From an uncultured Prevotella sp. (lineage in GTDB: Bacteria > Bacteroidota > Bacteroidia > Bacteroidales > Bacteroidaceae), in contig CAMVOS010000010.1 in assembly GCA_947169185.1 (NCBI GenBank), positions 1 to 64,000 on the forward strand: 64,000 nucleotides of DNA, read 5' to 3'. Below the pieces are notes generated by a model. That model saw nothing but the letters and a program-made list of their open reading frames with translations. It made no database searches and was not told the DNA's origin. The translations under genes were made by a program, and so were the position numbers. Below are positions 26,526-34,286 of the stretch, piece after piece. Every line of letters starts with the position of its first letter. The stretch's first letter is position 1.

Positions 26526-27623
26526 CTGAGGAAGATTATTCATGTGGACATGGATCAGTTCTTCGCTGCTGTCGAACAGCGCGACCATCCAGAACTGAAG
26601 GGTAAGCCCATTGCTGTGGGCCACGATGCTGAGCGTGGCGTGGTGTCGACAGCCAGCTACGAGGCCCGTCACTTTGGCGTCCACTCTGCCCAGTCCATTC
26701 AGGTAGCCAAGCGCTTGTGTCCAAAGCTCATCATCGTCGAGCCCCACTTCCAGAGATATAAAGAGGTGTCGGCACAGTTGCATGAGATATTTCACGACTA
26801 TACCGACCTCATCGAACCCATCTCACTCGATGAGGCTTTCCTAGATGTGACGGACAACAAGCGGGGCATCGAGTTGGGTGTTGACATCGCCCGTGAAATT
26901 AAGCAGCGTATCAAGGAAACGACAGGTCTGACGGCCTCGGCAGGTGTCAGCTACTGCAAGTTCCTGGCGAAGATAGCCTCCGACTGGCGCAAACCCGATG
27001 GGCTGACGGTAATACATCCAGACAAGGCACTCGACTTTATTGCGCAGCTGCGGATTGAGAAGATTTGGGGCATTGGGCAAAAGACGGCTGAGAAAATGCA
27101 CCGCATGGGCATCTTTACGGGTGCCGACCTCCGTCAGGTGTCGCTCACCCGTCTGACGCAGGAGTTTGGAAAGATGGGACAGGTGTTCCACGACTTTGCC
27201 AACGGTATCGACAATCGTCCTGTCATCTCTGAGTGGGAGCGCAAGTCGGTCAGTTGTGAGCAGACCTTCGAAAAAGACATCAGCCAGAATGCCGATGTCA
27301 TCATCCACCTCTATCAGACCGTCCTCGAACTCGTTCGTCGTATCGAGAAGAACGATTTCGAAGGTCGAACGCTGACATTGAAGGTCAAGTTCTTAGACTT
27401 CCAGCAAATTACCCGTTCCGTCACCGTCGACCATATCCTTCGTACCAAGGACGACATCCTACCCTTGGCCAAACTGCTGATGCATAGCGTCGAATTCCAT
27501 TCACATCCCATCCGTCTCCTCGGCCTTGGCGTCTCAAATCCAGATAGCCAGGAAACCAGTGACCAAACGGAGCCTCGTTGGATTGAGTTGGAATTGGAAT
27601 TTGAAGAGTGGCCGGATAGCTAA
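26526..27623 (+). CDS. dinB: DNA polymerase IV (Y family), apparent CTG start
   Basis: Error-prone translesion polymerase, 365 codons. Conserved DinB residues are present: DMD with the metal Asp, SLDEAF near residue 103, the little finger domain, and a C-terminus without a clear clamp-binding motif. The family N-terminus MRKIIHVDMD is encoded here as CTG-AGG-AAG-ATT-ATT-CAT-GTG-GAC-ATG-GAT, so the full-length start is CTG at 26526, which puts the catalytic Asp at residue 8 as in other DinB proteins. The first standard starts, GTG 26544 and ATG 26550, would remove the first beta strand. The CTG begins 1 nt after the stop of the GH78 fusion, so translational coupling could supply initiation. 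Expected SOS-type regulation is not visible. Confidence 0.88.
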   Translation: MRKIIHVDMDQFFAAVEQRDHPELKGKPIAVGHDAERGVVSTASYEARHFGVHSAQSIQVAKRLCPKLIIVEPHFQRYKEVSAQLHEIFHDYTDLIEPISLDEAFLDVTDNKRGIELGVDIAREIKQRIKETTGLTASAGVSYCKFLAKIASDWRKPDGLTVIHPDKALDFIAQLRIEKIWGIGQKTAEKMHRMGIFTGADLRQVSLTRLTQEFGKMGQVFHDFANGIDNRPVISEWERKSVSCEQTFEKDISQNADVIIHLYQTVLELVRRIEKNDFEGRTLTLKVKFLDFQQITRSVTVDHILRTKDDILPLAKLLMHSVEFHSHPIRLLGLGVSNPDSQETSDQTEPRWIELELEFEEWPDS

Positions 27624-27633
27624 GTAATGTCGT

Positions 27634-27641
27634 ACCTTTGC
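27634..27641 (+). promoter_or_regulatory. -7 box in the gap after dinB
   Basis: TACCTTTG fits TAnnTTTG eleven bases after the dinB stop and would start a transcript near 27647, just ahead of the small membrane-protein frame. No good -33 box is seen. Confidence 0.5.
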
Positions 27642-27665
27642 TGACCAATAGTAGTAACTTGTTAG

Positions 27666-27830
27666 TATGAGACCTATCAGAAACAAGGAGGCGGCATAGA
27701 CAACCCCTTCTTCTGGGGCGGCTGCATTGGCGGCATCATTGGAGCCATCCTCGGATTTATGACGCACTTTAAGACTCAGCGCCAATATCAGGAAATCATC
27801 GACCAGATAGAAGACCTGACAAACGAGTAG
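27666..27830 (+). CDS. Probable small one-helix membrane protein, start unclear
   Basis: An open frame of 54 codons reads as a real small protein: Gly-rich lead, hydrophobic helix PFFWGGCIGGIIGAILGF and a charged amphipathic tail (QRQYQEIIDQIEDLTNE) ending in TAG at 27828. There is no ATG, GTG or TTG at its N-terminal end. An in-frame stop lies just before 27666. AAGGAGG (27685-27691) stands 4 nt before ATA 27696, so an ATA start would give 44 residues; alternatively an out-of-frame ATG at 27668 needs a +1 shift, or the sequence has an error. A -7 box lies 25 bp upstream. Function unknown. Confidence 0.5.
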   Translation, partial: YETYQKQGGGIDNPFFWGGCIGGIIGAILGFMTHFKTQRQYQEIIDQIEDLTNE

Positions 27831-27946
27831 CGACTCAAAAAATGAAACTTTGAAAAATGTCCCCATCTCTCCCCTCAACGTGTCAGAAGGACTTTATTTA
27901 AAGGGAATCCAGAAAATCCATCTCTCCCTTGATGTCTCCCTAAACC

Positions 27947-28091
27947 CTCCCGTCATCCCTCCCATCCAATTTTTACTACGTTTACAGATGAAGGGAGAGA
28001 TGACGGGAGAGATTTGGGAGGGATTAGAAAAATCTCTCCCGCGCTCAACCCCCTGTATAAAAAGGCTTTCCCAGAGATTTAGGGAGAGATG
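27947..28091. repeat. Multi-arm inverted repeat of CTCCC/GGGAG tracts
   Basis: Left arm 27947-27966 pairs with 27990-28009 at 18 of 20 positions, and gggagagattt (28005-28015) pairs with aaatctctccc (28030-28040); another gggagagat copy ends near 28090. Strand-asymmetric purine and pyrimidine tracts open frames on both strands (for example 27850-28092), which I judge non-coding. Confidence 0.6.
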
Positions 28092-28121
28092 AATGATATA
28101 AGTGTCACTTCTTGCGCAATA

Positions 28122-28160
28122 AGGCAGGGCTATTCGGAAATAAGGCAGGCTTATTTCAGC
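28122..28160. repeat. Two AATAAGGCAGG direct repeats
   Basis: aataaggcagggctatt and aaataaggcaggcttatt stand in tandem; each can fold as aataag/cttatt. They precede the TTCCCA palindromes. Confidence 0.45.
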
Positions 28161-28175
28161 ATACTTGCCGCTTAT

Positions 28176-28236
28176 TATTCCCACGCTGGGAATATTTCAT
28201 TCCCAAGGTGGGAATATTTTGTTCCCAGGGTGGGAA
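28176..28236. repeat. Three tandem TTCCCA-NNN-TGGGAA palindromes
   Basis: Palindromes at 28176-28194, 28199-28215 and 28222-28236 recur every 23 bp with different central triplets (cgc, agg, ggg) and AT-rich linkers. A fourth copy, centre cct, is at 51309-51323. Confidence 0.75.
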
Positions 28237-28401
28237 TAAATACTGCCATCGCGCCTTGATGTTTACTTTGACTTGGAAACGAACTCAACAATTCCCTTGT
28301 TTGCGATATTCTGATCATCATGTCGCTGTGTCAACATGACGTTTATTAAAAATATAACTTCTTGATAATCACCGAAATAACATTTTGATACGTGTCAATC
28401 A

Positions 28402-28431
28402 CCCGATGCCTCTTGACATCGGGCTTTTTTT
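28402..28431 (+). terminator. Intrinsic terminator ahead of the TonB-like gene
   Basis: cccgatg (28402-28408) pairs with catcggg (28417-28423), loop of 8 nt, then C and seven T. It closes transcription entering from the dinB side. Confidence 0.75.
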
Positions 28432-28435
28432 GTTG

Positions 28436-28443
28436 TACCTTTG
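28436..28443 (+). promoter_or_regulatory. Promoter of the TonB-like / radical SAM pair
   Basis: TACCTTTG is 28 nt before the ATG at 28472; TTG at 28413-28415 lies 20 bp upstream as a possible -33 box, inside the terminator hairpin. Confidence 0.65.
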
Positions 28444-28471
28444 CAACATCAGAACCAAAAAATTATGAATT

Positions 28472-29077
28472 ATGACAAAAGGTAAATCAATTTGCAATGT
28501 GCTGAAGACTATCCGGACGCAGATAGCTAAGGCGAACGAGATTAAGTATGAACCACGTGAGTGTCACTACGAGGGAGAGTGTCGAGGCACCTGTCCAGCC
28601 TGCGAGGCAGAAGTAAGATACATCCAGCGGCAGTTGGATATTCGCAGGAAATTGGGCAAGGCGATAACGATCGTCGGTATCTCGGCAGGATTGTCGGCTC
28701 TGACGGGCTGTGCAAAAGACGCAGAACTACTTGTTGAGCCTGTTCAGATGGAGCAAAGGAATGAAACCAAAATCTTTGGTGATGTTGTGGAGCAGATGCC
28801 TATGTATCCAGGAGGACAAAAAGCTCTAATGGAATATTTGGCTGCGAATGTCCGATATCCAGAGGAAACATGTGCACAAGGACGAGTCGTCGTTTCCTTT
28901 GTGGTCGAGCGGGATGGCAGCATCACAGAGCCAAAAGTTGTTAGGAGCATTGATCCTACTTTAGACAAAGAGGCTCTGCGTGTCGTCAATGCGATGCCCA
29001 AATGGATTCCTGGCAGTCAGAACGGAACCAGAGTCAGAACAAGATATACCATTCCTATCACTTTCCGCATAAAATGA
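28472..29077 (+). CDS. TonB C-terminal-domain protein with N-terminal Cys cluster
   Basis: 201-residue protein. Residues about 1-60 look cytoplasmic and carry Cys31, Cys37, Cys41 and Cys44 (C-x5-C-x3-C-x2-C, in ECHYEGECRGTCPACE), a possible zinc or Fe-S ligand set. A hydrophobic stretch (about 61-79) ends in LTGC, so Cys80 fits a lipobox although it is far from the N-terminus. Residues about 105-201 are a TonB C-terminal domain (GRVVVSFVVERDGSI ... KWIPG). TonB normally transmits proton-motive energy to outer-membrane receptors. It overlaps the next gene, a radical SAM activase, by the ATGA junction; no ExbB/ExbD is nearby. I recall similar Cys-cluster TonB-like proteins in other Bacteroidales, but no known function. 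Confidence 0.85.
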   Translation: MTKGKSICNVLKTIRTQIAKANEIKYEPRECHYEGECRGTCPACEAEVRYIQRQLDIRRKLGKAITIVGISAGLSALTGCAKDAELLVEPVQMEQRNETKIFGDVVEQMPMYPGGQKALMEYLAANVRYPEETCAQGRVVVSFVVERDGSITEPKVVRSIDPTLDKEALRVVNAMPKWIPGSQNGTRVRTRYTIPITFRIK

Positions 29078-29691
29078 AACTACCATTAATCGGCATTTGT
29101 CGCCACCGACTGGCTACTGACGGGCAAGGTGTGACCACCCTCGTAGCCTTTCATGGTTGTCCGCTGCGCTGCAAGTACTGCCTGAATGTACAATGTCTCA
29201 GGGCTGATGGTGTTTGGCATCAGATGGACATGCAGGAGATTTTGGACGAGGTGATGGTGGACGACCTCTACTACAAGGCTACGGGTGGTGGCATCGTCTT
29301 TGGAGGAGGTGAACCATTGCTGCGTAGTGATGAAATCGTGGATTTCTGTCAATCGCGTCCGACGGGATGGCGGATTTATGTGGAGACATCGCTGAACGTC
29401 GAGCACCAACGTTTGGAGGCTGTGGCACCTTATATCGACCACTATTATATAGATGTGAAGGACATGAATCCAGATATCTATCGTCGTTATACTAACCGCT
29501 CGAATCGTCGTGTCATCAGTAATCTCCATTGGTTGTCTACCCATGTGGATACTGACAAGGTTACCATCCGTCTGCCTCATATCCCTAACTACAATACTGA
29601 ACAAAATGTTAATGACAGTAGGAAACAATTGGAAACAATGGGATTCAGCGATTTCGACTGCTTCGGATATATCATGCCGAATGCAGGATAG
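29074..29691 (+). CDS. Radical SAM protein, glycyl-radical activase-like
   Basis: 205-residue radical SAM enzyme. The start at 29074 sits in the ATGA overlap with the previous gene; a longer frame at 29002 would start inside it. The 4Fe-4S motif is Cys29-x3-Cys33-x2-Cys36 in FHGCPLRCKYC, followed by GGGEPLLRSDE, the SAM-binding GGE motif. Size and motifs match pyruvate-formate-lyase-activating-enzyme-like proteins, which generate 5'-deoxyadenosyl radicals to activate a glycyl radical enzyme. No such enzyme is in the window. The last 20 bp overlap the convergent HTH gene. Translational coupling to the Cys-cluster protein suggests a shared process, perhaps iron-sulphur or redox related (inference). 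Confidence 0.88.
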   Translation: MKLPLIGICRHRLATDGQGVTTLVAFHGCPLRCKYCLNVQCLRADGVWHQMDMQEILDEVMVDDLYYKATGGGIVFGGGEPLLRSDEIVDFCQSRPTGWRIYVETSLNVEHQRLEAVAPYIDHYYIDVKDMNPDIYRRYTNRSNRRVISNLHWLSTHVDTDKVTIRLPHIPNYNTEQNVNDSRKQLETMGFSDFDCFGYIMPNAG

Positions 29692-30526
29692 CGAGGTCTA
29701 TCTTCTTGTTGAGGCGGCTCTTGGTGCTGCGGATGGCTTGTTCTGAGCAACAGAAGGAACGGGCCTTTTGGCGGTCGTTCTTGCCGTAATACTCCATGAT
29801 GCAGAAGAAGGTCTCTTTTGGTGTCAGGGGCGAAGAGGCTTGGTTTAACAAAGCGGCAAGAGTAGCATCGACTATCGGGAGTGTTTTGAGCACAGCCTGC
29901 TCTTCCTGCTTGCCCATCTGACTGATGTTCTGGTCGTTGATAATGGCAAAAAGCACGTCAATGCCTTTCTTGGTTTCTTCTATGGGAAGGGCGTTGGCTG
30001 CAGGCATGCCTGATTCTCTGCTAAGCAGTTCGTGGCGCACGTTATCAATACGCTGCTGGTATACGGCAGATAGCGACCGCATCCTTCGGATATACCAGAA
30101 GCAGACTATGCCCGAGATTAATAGTAACAGGATGATGGTAACAACGTAGAATTGGCGATCTCGACTTGCCTTTACCTGTTCCACTTGTAATTGCACGTTC
30201 ATCACATTCACATAGGCCTCAGGCGCAATAGTCTGCATCAACAATTGCATTTGCTCTTGTTTACCCTCTTGATAGTAAATATAGCAGAGCAAGGCCACCG
30301 TCCCATTCTGCATCGTCGAATCATTGCTGAGCAAATATGCCCGATAGGCGTAGCTCTCCGCTCTTCCTAAAGAATCGGTAAACATGGCTTGATAGGCTAA
30401 GTCTTGATAGATGGCAGCACTATCCTTACTGTCGTCCGACATAGATGCGAGCAATGGCGTTTCTGCTCTCTGACAAGCACAAAGCAAGGATACGGCAGTT
30501 GTTAGGATGGTCAGCAATCTTTTCAT
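29672..30526 (-). CDS. Membrane lipoprotein-type regulator with C-terminal HTH
   Basis: 284 residues. N-terminal signal ends LLCAC (lipobox, Cys about 18), followed by a helical TPR-like part (about 35-115), a transmembrane helix near 125-148 (FYVVTIILLLLISGIVCFWY), a coiled-coil-like stretch, and a C-terminal segment with HTH character (LTPKETFFCIMEYYGKNDRQ...). This is the layout of Bacteroidetes membrane-anchored transcriptional regulators in which a periplasmic sensor is joined to a cytoplasmic DNA-binding part. It converges on the radical SAM gene with a 20-bp overlap. Ligand and targets unknown; HTH assignment is by pattern only. Confidence 0.72.
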   Translation of the reverse strand: MKRLLTILTTAVSLLCACQRAETPLLASMSDDSKDSAAIYQDLAYQAMFTDSLGRAESYAYRAYLLSNDSTMQNGTVALLCYIYYQEGKQEQMQLLMQTIAPEAYVNVMNVQLQVEQVKASRDRQFYVVTIILLLLISGIVCFWYIRRMRSLSAVYQQRIDNVRHELLSRESGMPAANALPIEETKKGIDVLFAIINDQNISQMGKQEEQAVLKTLPIVDATLAALLNQASSPLTPKETFFCIMEYYGKNDRQKARSFCCSEQAIRSTKSRLNKKIDLAILHSA

Positions 30527-30552
30527 TTTGTGTACAAAGTTTTTTCTTAATA

Positions 30553-32715
30553 CTACTTCATGGCCTCTAACATCAGACGCACTTCGTCGTAGGTGATGTC
30601 TGGCGGACAGAGGGTCTTGATGGCTGTGGTGTTGGCATCGGAGCCTGCCATGCGGATGGCACGGAGGATGGCCTGCTGATGATCCTGTGGGATGAGGTCG
30701 TCGATGGAGATGTCGCCAGTAGGAATGTAACGGGCCAGATGACTGTAGATGGTGCCAAGGGTAAGGCCACGCTCACGGGCTATCAACTCGGGTGTTTTGC
30801 CTTGCAGATAGAGGTTGTAGGTGGTGATCCATGTCTTTTCCTTCTTGGGCTTGGGCTCCTTGGGCTTCTTTTCCTTCTTTTTCTTTTTTGTGAGCGTCAG
30901 TTCGTCCATCGCATCGAGCAGCGAGTGCTGTTTCTGGCGCAGATAGTCGACAATGGTAAACGAATGCTCAGACATCTGCTGGAGCAAGTAACGGCGCGAG
31001 AGCCAAGCCTGACGCAGGTCGGCATAATTCTCCGTGAGGCGCTTCATAGCCAACTTGTTCTGCGATTTGACATCGGGAACCAACGATAACGGCTTCGACA
31101 ATACTGTATCGAGCGTCTGTTCAAAGTAGGCGGCACTACGCTTTACGCGTTCCAAAAAATCCTGTTGGCGAAGCCCTGCGATGGTCATCTGTTGAATCTT
31201 CGCCAGCCACTTGTCTGCCACAGCGATGACTTGCTGCTTGTAGTCCTCCACCGCCCGTTTGTGAAGTTCTGCGGTGTTGGTATAGGCATGATAGAAGAAC
31301 TCGATGATAATCCTGCCCAGATACTCCTCACGATAGAGGATATCCTTGAAGTCGAAGAGGTCCATCAGCAGGTAGCGATAGTATTCGTCCTTGAGTGTAG
31401 GTAGTTGTTCAATGCTACGCTGGGCAGCCTCTTCCTGATGTTCAATATACGAATCGACACGCTCGTCGTTGATGATGGCCTGCGGCGGAATCTGCGAGGC
31501 CAGCACCATACCTTCCAGCGTCTTGCAACGGCTCAGGGCCACATACACCTGACCTGGTGCAAACGACAGGCTGGCATCAATGATGGCACGTTCAAAGGTA
31601 AGGCCCTGACTCTTGTGAATCGTGATGGCCCACGCCAGTCGTAGAGGCAGTTGCGAGAACTTGCCCAACACCTCGGACTCTATCTCGCGCGTCTCTGGGT
31701 TCAGCGTATAGCGCGCGTTCTCCCATTCCAACGGCTCTACGTCGATAGCCTCAGCATCACCAGGACAATAGACCTGCAATCGGTTGTCGTCAGCATAGGT
31801 CACGTGTCCGATGCGCCCGTTATAATAACGATGTTCGCCTGACGGGTCGTTTTTGACAAACATGACCTGCGCTCCGACCTTCAACGTCAGCGCCTCGGCG
31901 GTCGGATAGGAATAGTCGGGAAACGTACCCTCAATCTTTGCCTGATAGGTGTGGGCAAGACCAGCGAGCTTTCTGAGTTCCGTTTCGTTATAGTTGTTGG
32001 CCATCTGGTTATGCGTCGTTAGACGGATATAGCCTTCCTCAGGTTTGGGGATGAACGCAGGCTGACAGCGGCTGTTCAGCAGTTGCAAATCCGATTCCGT
32101 TGGTTGTCCTTCACGGATATGGTTCAACAAGGTCAGAAACGTGTCATCCTGCTGACGATACACTTTCTCCAGTTGAATGGTGACGTACTCGATTTGCGCC
32201 AAGGCCTTCGAACCAAAGAAATAAGGTGTATCGTAATAAGGCGCCAAGACCCGCTCGTCCTCAGGTGTCACCACAGGGGTCAGCTGTTGCAGGTCACCAA
32301 TCATCAGCAGTTGCACACCACCAAAGGGTTTGTAGCGGTCACGATAACGGCGTAACACGCTATCGATGGCATCCAACAAGTCGCTACGCACCATCGAGAT
32401 CTCGTCGATAATCACCAGGTCGAGCGACGAAATGAGCTTACGTTTCTCTTTGCTGAAGTCGAACTTCGACTCAATCTTCGCACCAGGCACGAAGGGCGTA
32501 AAGGGCAGTTGGAAGAACGAGTGGATGGTCATGCCACCCGCATTGATAGCCGCCACACCCGTTGGTGCCACGACGATGTTACGCTTGCTGCTGCGCTCCA
32601 CAATGGTCTTCAGGAATGTGGTCTTACCTGTTCCCGCCTTACCCGTCAGAAAGATACTGCGGCCCGTATGTTCCACAAAGTCCCACGCTGTACGCAACTC
32701 AGTATTTTGTTCCAT
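30553..32715 (-). CDS. PIF1/RecD-like superfamily 1 helicase with C-terminal HTH
   Basis: 720-residue DNA helicase. The Walker A motif GKAGTGKTT lies at about 25-33 and DEISM (Walker B) about 100 residues later; further motifs include QLTPV and the AWAITIHKSQGLTFE signature near residue 355 that marks PIF1/RecD-like helicases. A middle region without known domain (400-590) includes a Lys/Glu-rich stretch near 620-640, followed by a winged-helix HTH_40-type module at about 645-700 (YLQGKTPELIARERGL). Role likely in replication-fork or G-quadruplex-type DNA processing. Single gene, oriented with PepD upstream (36-bp gap). Common in Bacteroidetes. Confidence 0.9.
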   Translation of the reverse strand: MEQNTELRTAWDFVEHTGRSIFLTGKAGTGKTTFLKTIVERSSKRNIVVAPTGVAAINAGGMTIHSFFQLPFTPFVPGAKIESKFDFSKEKRKLISSLDLVIIDEISMVRSDLLDAIDSVLRRYRDRYKPFGGVQLLMIGDLQQLTPVVTPEDERVLAPYYDTPYFFGSKALAQIEYVTIQLEKVYRQQDDTFLTLLNHIREGQPTESDLQLLNSRCQPAFIPKPEEGYIRLTTHNQMANNYNETELRKLAGLAHTYQAKIEGTFPDYSYPTAEALTLKVGAQVMFVKNDPSGEHRYYNGRIGHVTYADDNRLQVYCPGDAEAIDVEPLEWENARYTLNPETREIESEVLGKFSQLPLRLAWAITIHKSQGLTFERAIIDASLSFAPGQVYVALSRCKTLEGMVLASQIPPQAIINDERVDSYIEHQEEAAQRSIEQLPTLKDEYYRYLLMDLFDFKDILYREEYLGRIIIEFFYHAYTNTAELHKRAVEDYKQQVIAVADKWLAKIQQMTIAGLRQQDFLERVKRSAAYFEQTLDTVLSKPLSLVPDVKSQNKLAMKRLTENYADLRQAWLSRRYLLQQMSEHSFTIVDYLRQKQHSLLDAMDELTLTKKKKKEKKPKEPKPKKEKTWITTYNLYLQGKTPELIARERGLTLGTIYSHLARYIPTGDISIDDLIPQDHQQAILRAIRMAGSDANTTAIKTLCPPDITYDEVRLMLEAMK

Positions 32716-32751
32716 GAAGGTTTATTTGTCCGTTTAATATGCAAAGTTTGC

Positions 32752-34188
32752 TTACAACAACCGTTTCAACAATTCCAGCAATACTTGCCAGATATCGTCA
32801 ATGGTCTTTATCTCAACGCGCTCGCTAGTGGAGTGAGGCTCCACGATGCGAGGGCCAATGCTGGCTATCTGGATGCCGGGATAGTGCTGCACAAAGAAAC
32901 CTGCTTCCAACACAAAGTGCATAGCTACCATGCGGGGACGCCAACCTAGCACGTCCTGGAACGTGTCGCTAACCATCTGCAGGAATGGTGACTGCTGGTT
33001 TTCCGCCCAGGCAGGAGCTAACATCACGACTTCCGACTCAGCACCATTTTCCCTAAAGGTCTGGGCTATCTCACGACTCAACTGAGCCATGTCACTATCA
33101 CTAAAGCTACGCGTGTGGGTCGATACGAAAATGTGGTCACGTTCCGTTACGATGCGCCCAACATTGTTCGACGTCTCCACTGTTCCAGGCATTACCTCGC
33201 TCATTTTTACCACGCCTTGTGGCACCTGTTCCAAACATCCCATGAGCACCTCGAAGGTCTCAATGGGTATCACGCTGTCCTGTGGCTCGCACTTATCGAT
33301 GCTACACGTCATCGCTGGGTCTTGTGGATATTCCTCGTGCAACCATTCGTTCATCATGTCCTGCTGACTTTTGACGAACTCGCAAGCCTCACCCGATGGC
33401 ACACAAACCACAATTCGTGCCGATGAAGCTATAGAAGCATTGGCTTCACCCAGGTTTATTGAGGCCACATGGAAGTCATACTCGTTGTAGATGGCTGCCA
33501 AAATGGCCCACATGGCAACAACGGCACTACAGCGCCCCTTGTTGATGTCGACGCCCGAATGGCCACCCAGACCACCCTCGAAGCGGATGCAATACCAGCG
33601 GTGCTTACCGTTAGGAACGGCCTGTGGCTTCATCGGTATACGATGGAACTGAAGGCAGGCTCCTGCTGCCCCTGTCGTGATAGTGTCGTAATCCTCCGAA
33701 TCCAGATTGATGACTTTACGACCCTTCAGAAAATCGTTGCTCAGCTGTGAAGCCCCCGACATGCCGTCCTCTTCGTTCGTTGTGGTGATAACTTCAATAG
33801 CAGGATGCACGATGCTATCATCCTCCAAAACGGCCAGCGCCATCGACAGACCTATGCCATTGTCTGCACCTAACGACGTGCCACGGGCCTTCATCCAGCC
33901 GTTCTCCTCATAGGCTTCAATAGGATCTGTCAGCGGATTGCCCATACCCACGCACACCATGTCCATGTGGTTCAGCAGCACGATAGGTTCTGCTCCTTCA
34001 TGCCCAGGTGTGGCAGCTTTGCGTATCACAACACAATTCTCCTTGTCGCGTTCATATTCTAAATGAAGGCGCTTGGCAAACTGGCAAAGATAGTCGGCTA
34101 CTTGTTCCTCGTGATGCGAGGGACGTGGTATATGATTCAGATCGCGAAAGATACTGAAAACTCGTTCTATTGAAGGTCTTTTTGTCAT
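32752..34188 (-). CDS. pepD: Aminoacyl-histidine dipeptidase (PepD)
   Basis: Cytoplasmic M20-type zinc dipeptidase of 478 residues, cleaving beta-alanyl-histidine and other Xaa-His dipeptides. Visible motifs: LLNHMDMV with a metal His, ADNGIGL and TNEEDGMSGA, which hold the bridging Asp and Glu of the dinuclear site. The start was set to 34188 (MTKRPSIERVFSIF) because the longer form begins inside the promoter region. It has its own TATCTTTG box and shares a 98-bp divergent gap with the FISUMP protein. Length and features fit PepD; no irregularity. Confidence 0.93.
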   Translation of the reverse strand: MTKRPSIERVFSIFRDLNHIPRPSHHEEQVADYLCQFAKRLHLEYERDKENCVVIRKAATPGHEGAEPIVLLNHMDMVCVGMGNPLTDPIEAYEENGWMKARGTSLGADNGIGLSMALAVLEDDSIVHPAIEVITTTNEEDGMSGASQLSNDFLKGRKVINLDSEDYDTITTGAAGACLQFHRIPMKPQAVPNGKHRWYCIRFEGGLGGHSGVDINKGRCSAVVAMWAILAAIYNEYDFHVASINLGEANASIASSARIVVCVPSGEACEFVKSQQDMMNEWLHEEYPQDPAMTCSIDKCEPQDSVIPIETFEVLMGCLEQVPQGVVKMSEVMPGTVETSNNVGRIVTERDHIFVSTHTRSFSDSDMAQLSREIAQTFRENGAESEVVMLAPAWAENQQSPFLQMVSDTFQDVLGWRPRMVAMHFVLEAGFFVQHYPGIQIASIGPRIVEPHSTSERVEIKTIDDIWQVLLELLKRLL

Positions 34189-34207
34189 AAATCGTACTAT
34201 TTTCTTG

Positions 34208-34215
34208 CAAAGATA
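34208..34215 (-). promoter_or_regulatory. -7 box of the pepD promoter
   Basis: TATCTTTG in the leftward direction, 19 nt before the PepD start codon. Confidence 0.65.
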
Positions 34216-34258
34216 CAATTATTTTTCAGATTCCGTATGGTTTTCCCTTGTTTTTTCG

Positions 34259-34266
34259 TATCTTTG
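34259..34266 (+). promoter_or_regulatory. -7 box of the FISUMP gene promoter
   Basis: TATCTTTG, 20 nt before the ATG at 34287 and divergent from the pepD promoter. Confidence 0.65.
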
Positions 34267-34286
34267 CCAACAAAAAAGAAAAAAAT

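Noticed and set aside
27850..28092. 80-codon rightward frame in the repeat-rich gap, and the 96-codon leftward frame at 27894-28184
   Set aside because: Both run through the inverted CTCCC/GGGAG repeats, have no promoter or plausible fold, and are better explained as by-products of strand-asymmetric repeats.
28176..28236. CRISPR array
   Set aside because: Period 23 bp, only three units with palindromes and 3-nt variable centres; no spacers and no cas genes nearby.
29002..29073. Longer start of the radical SAM protein
   Set aside because: Lies inside the TonB-like coding sequence; the ATGA junction at 29074 gives the normal activase N-terminus.
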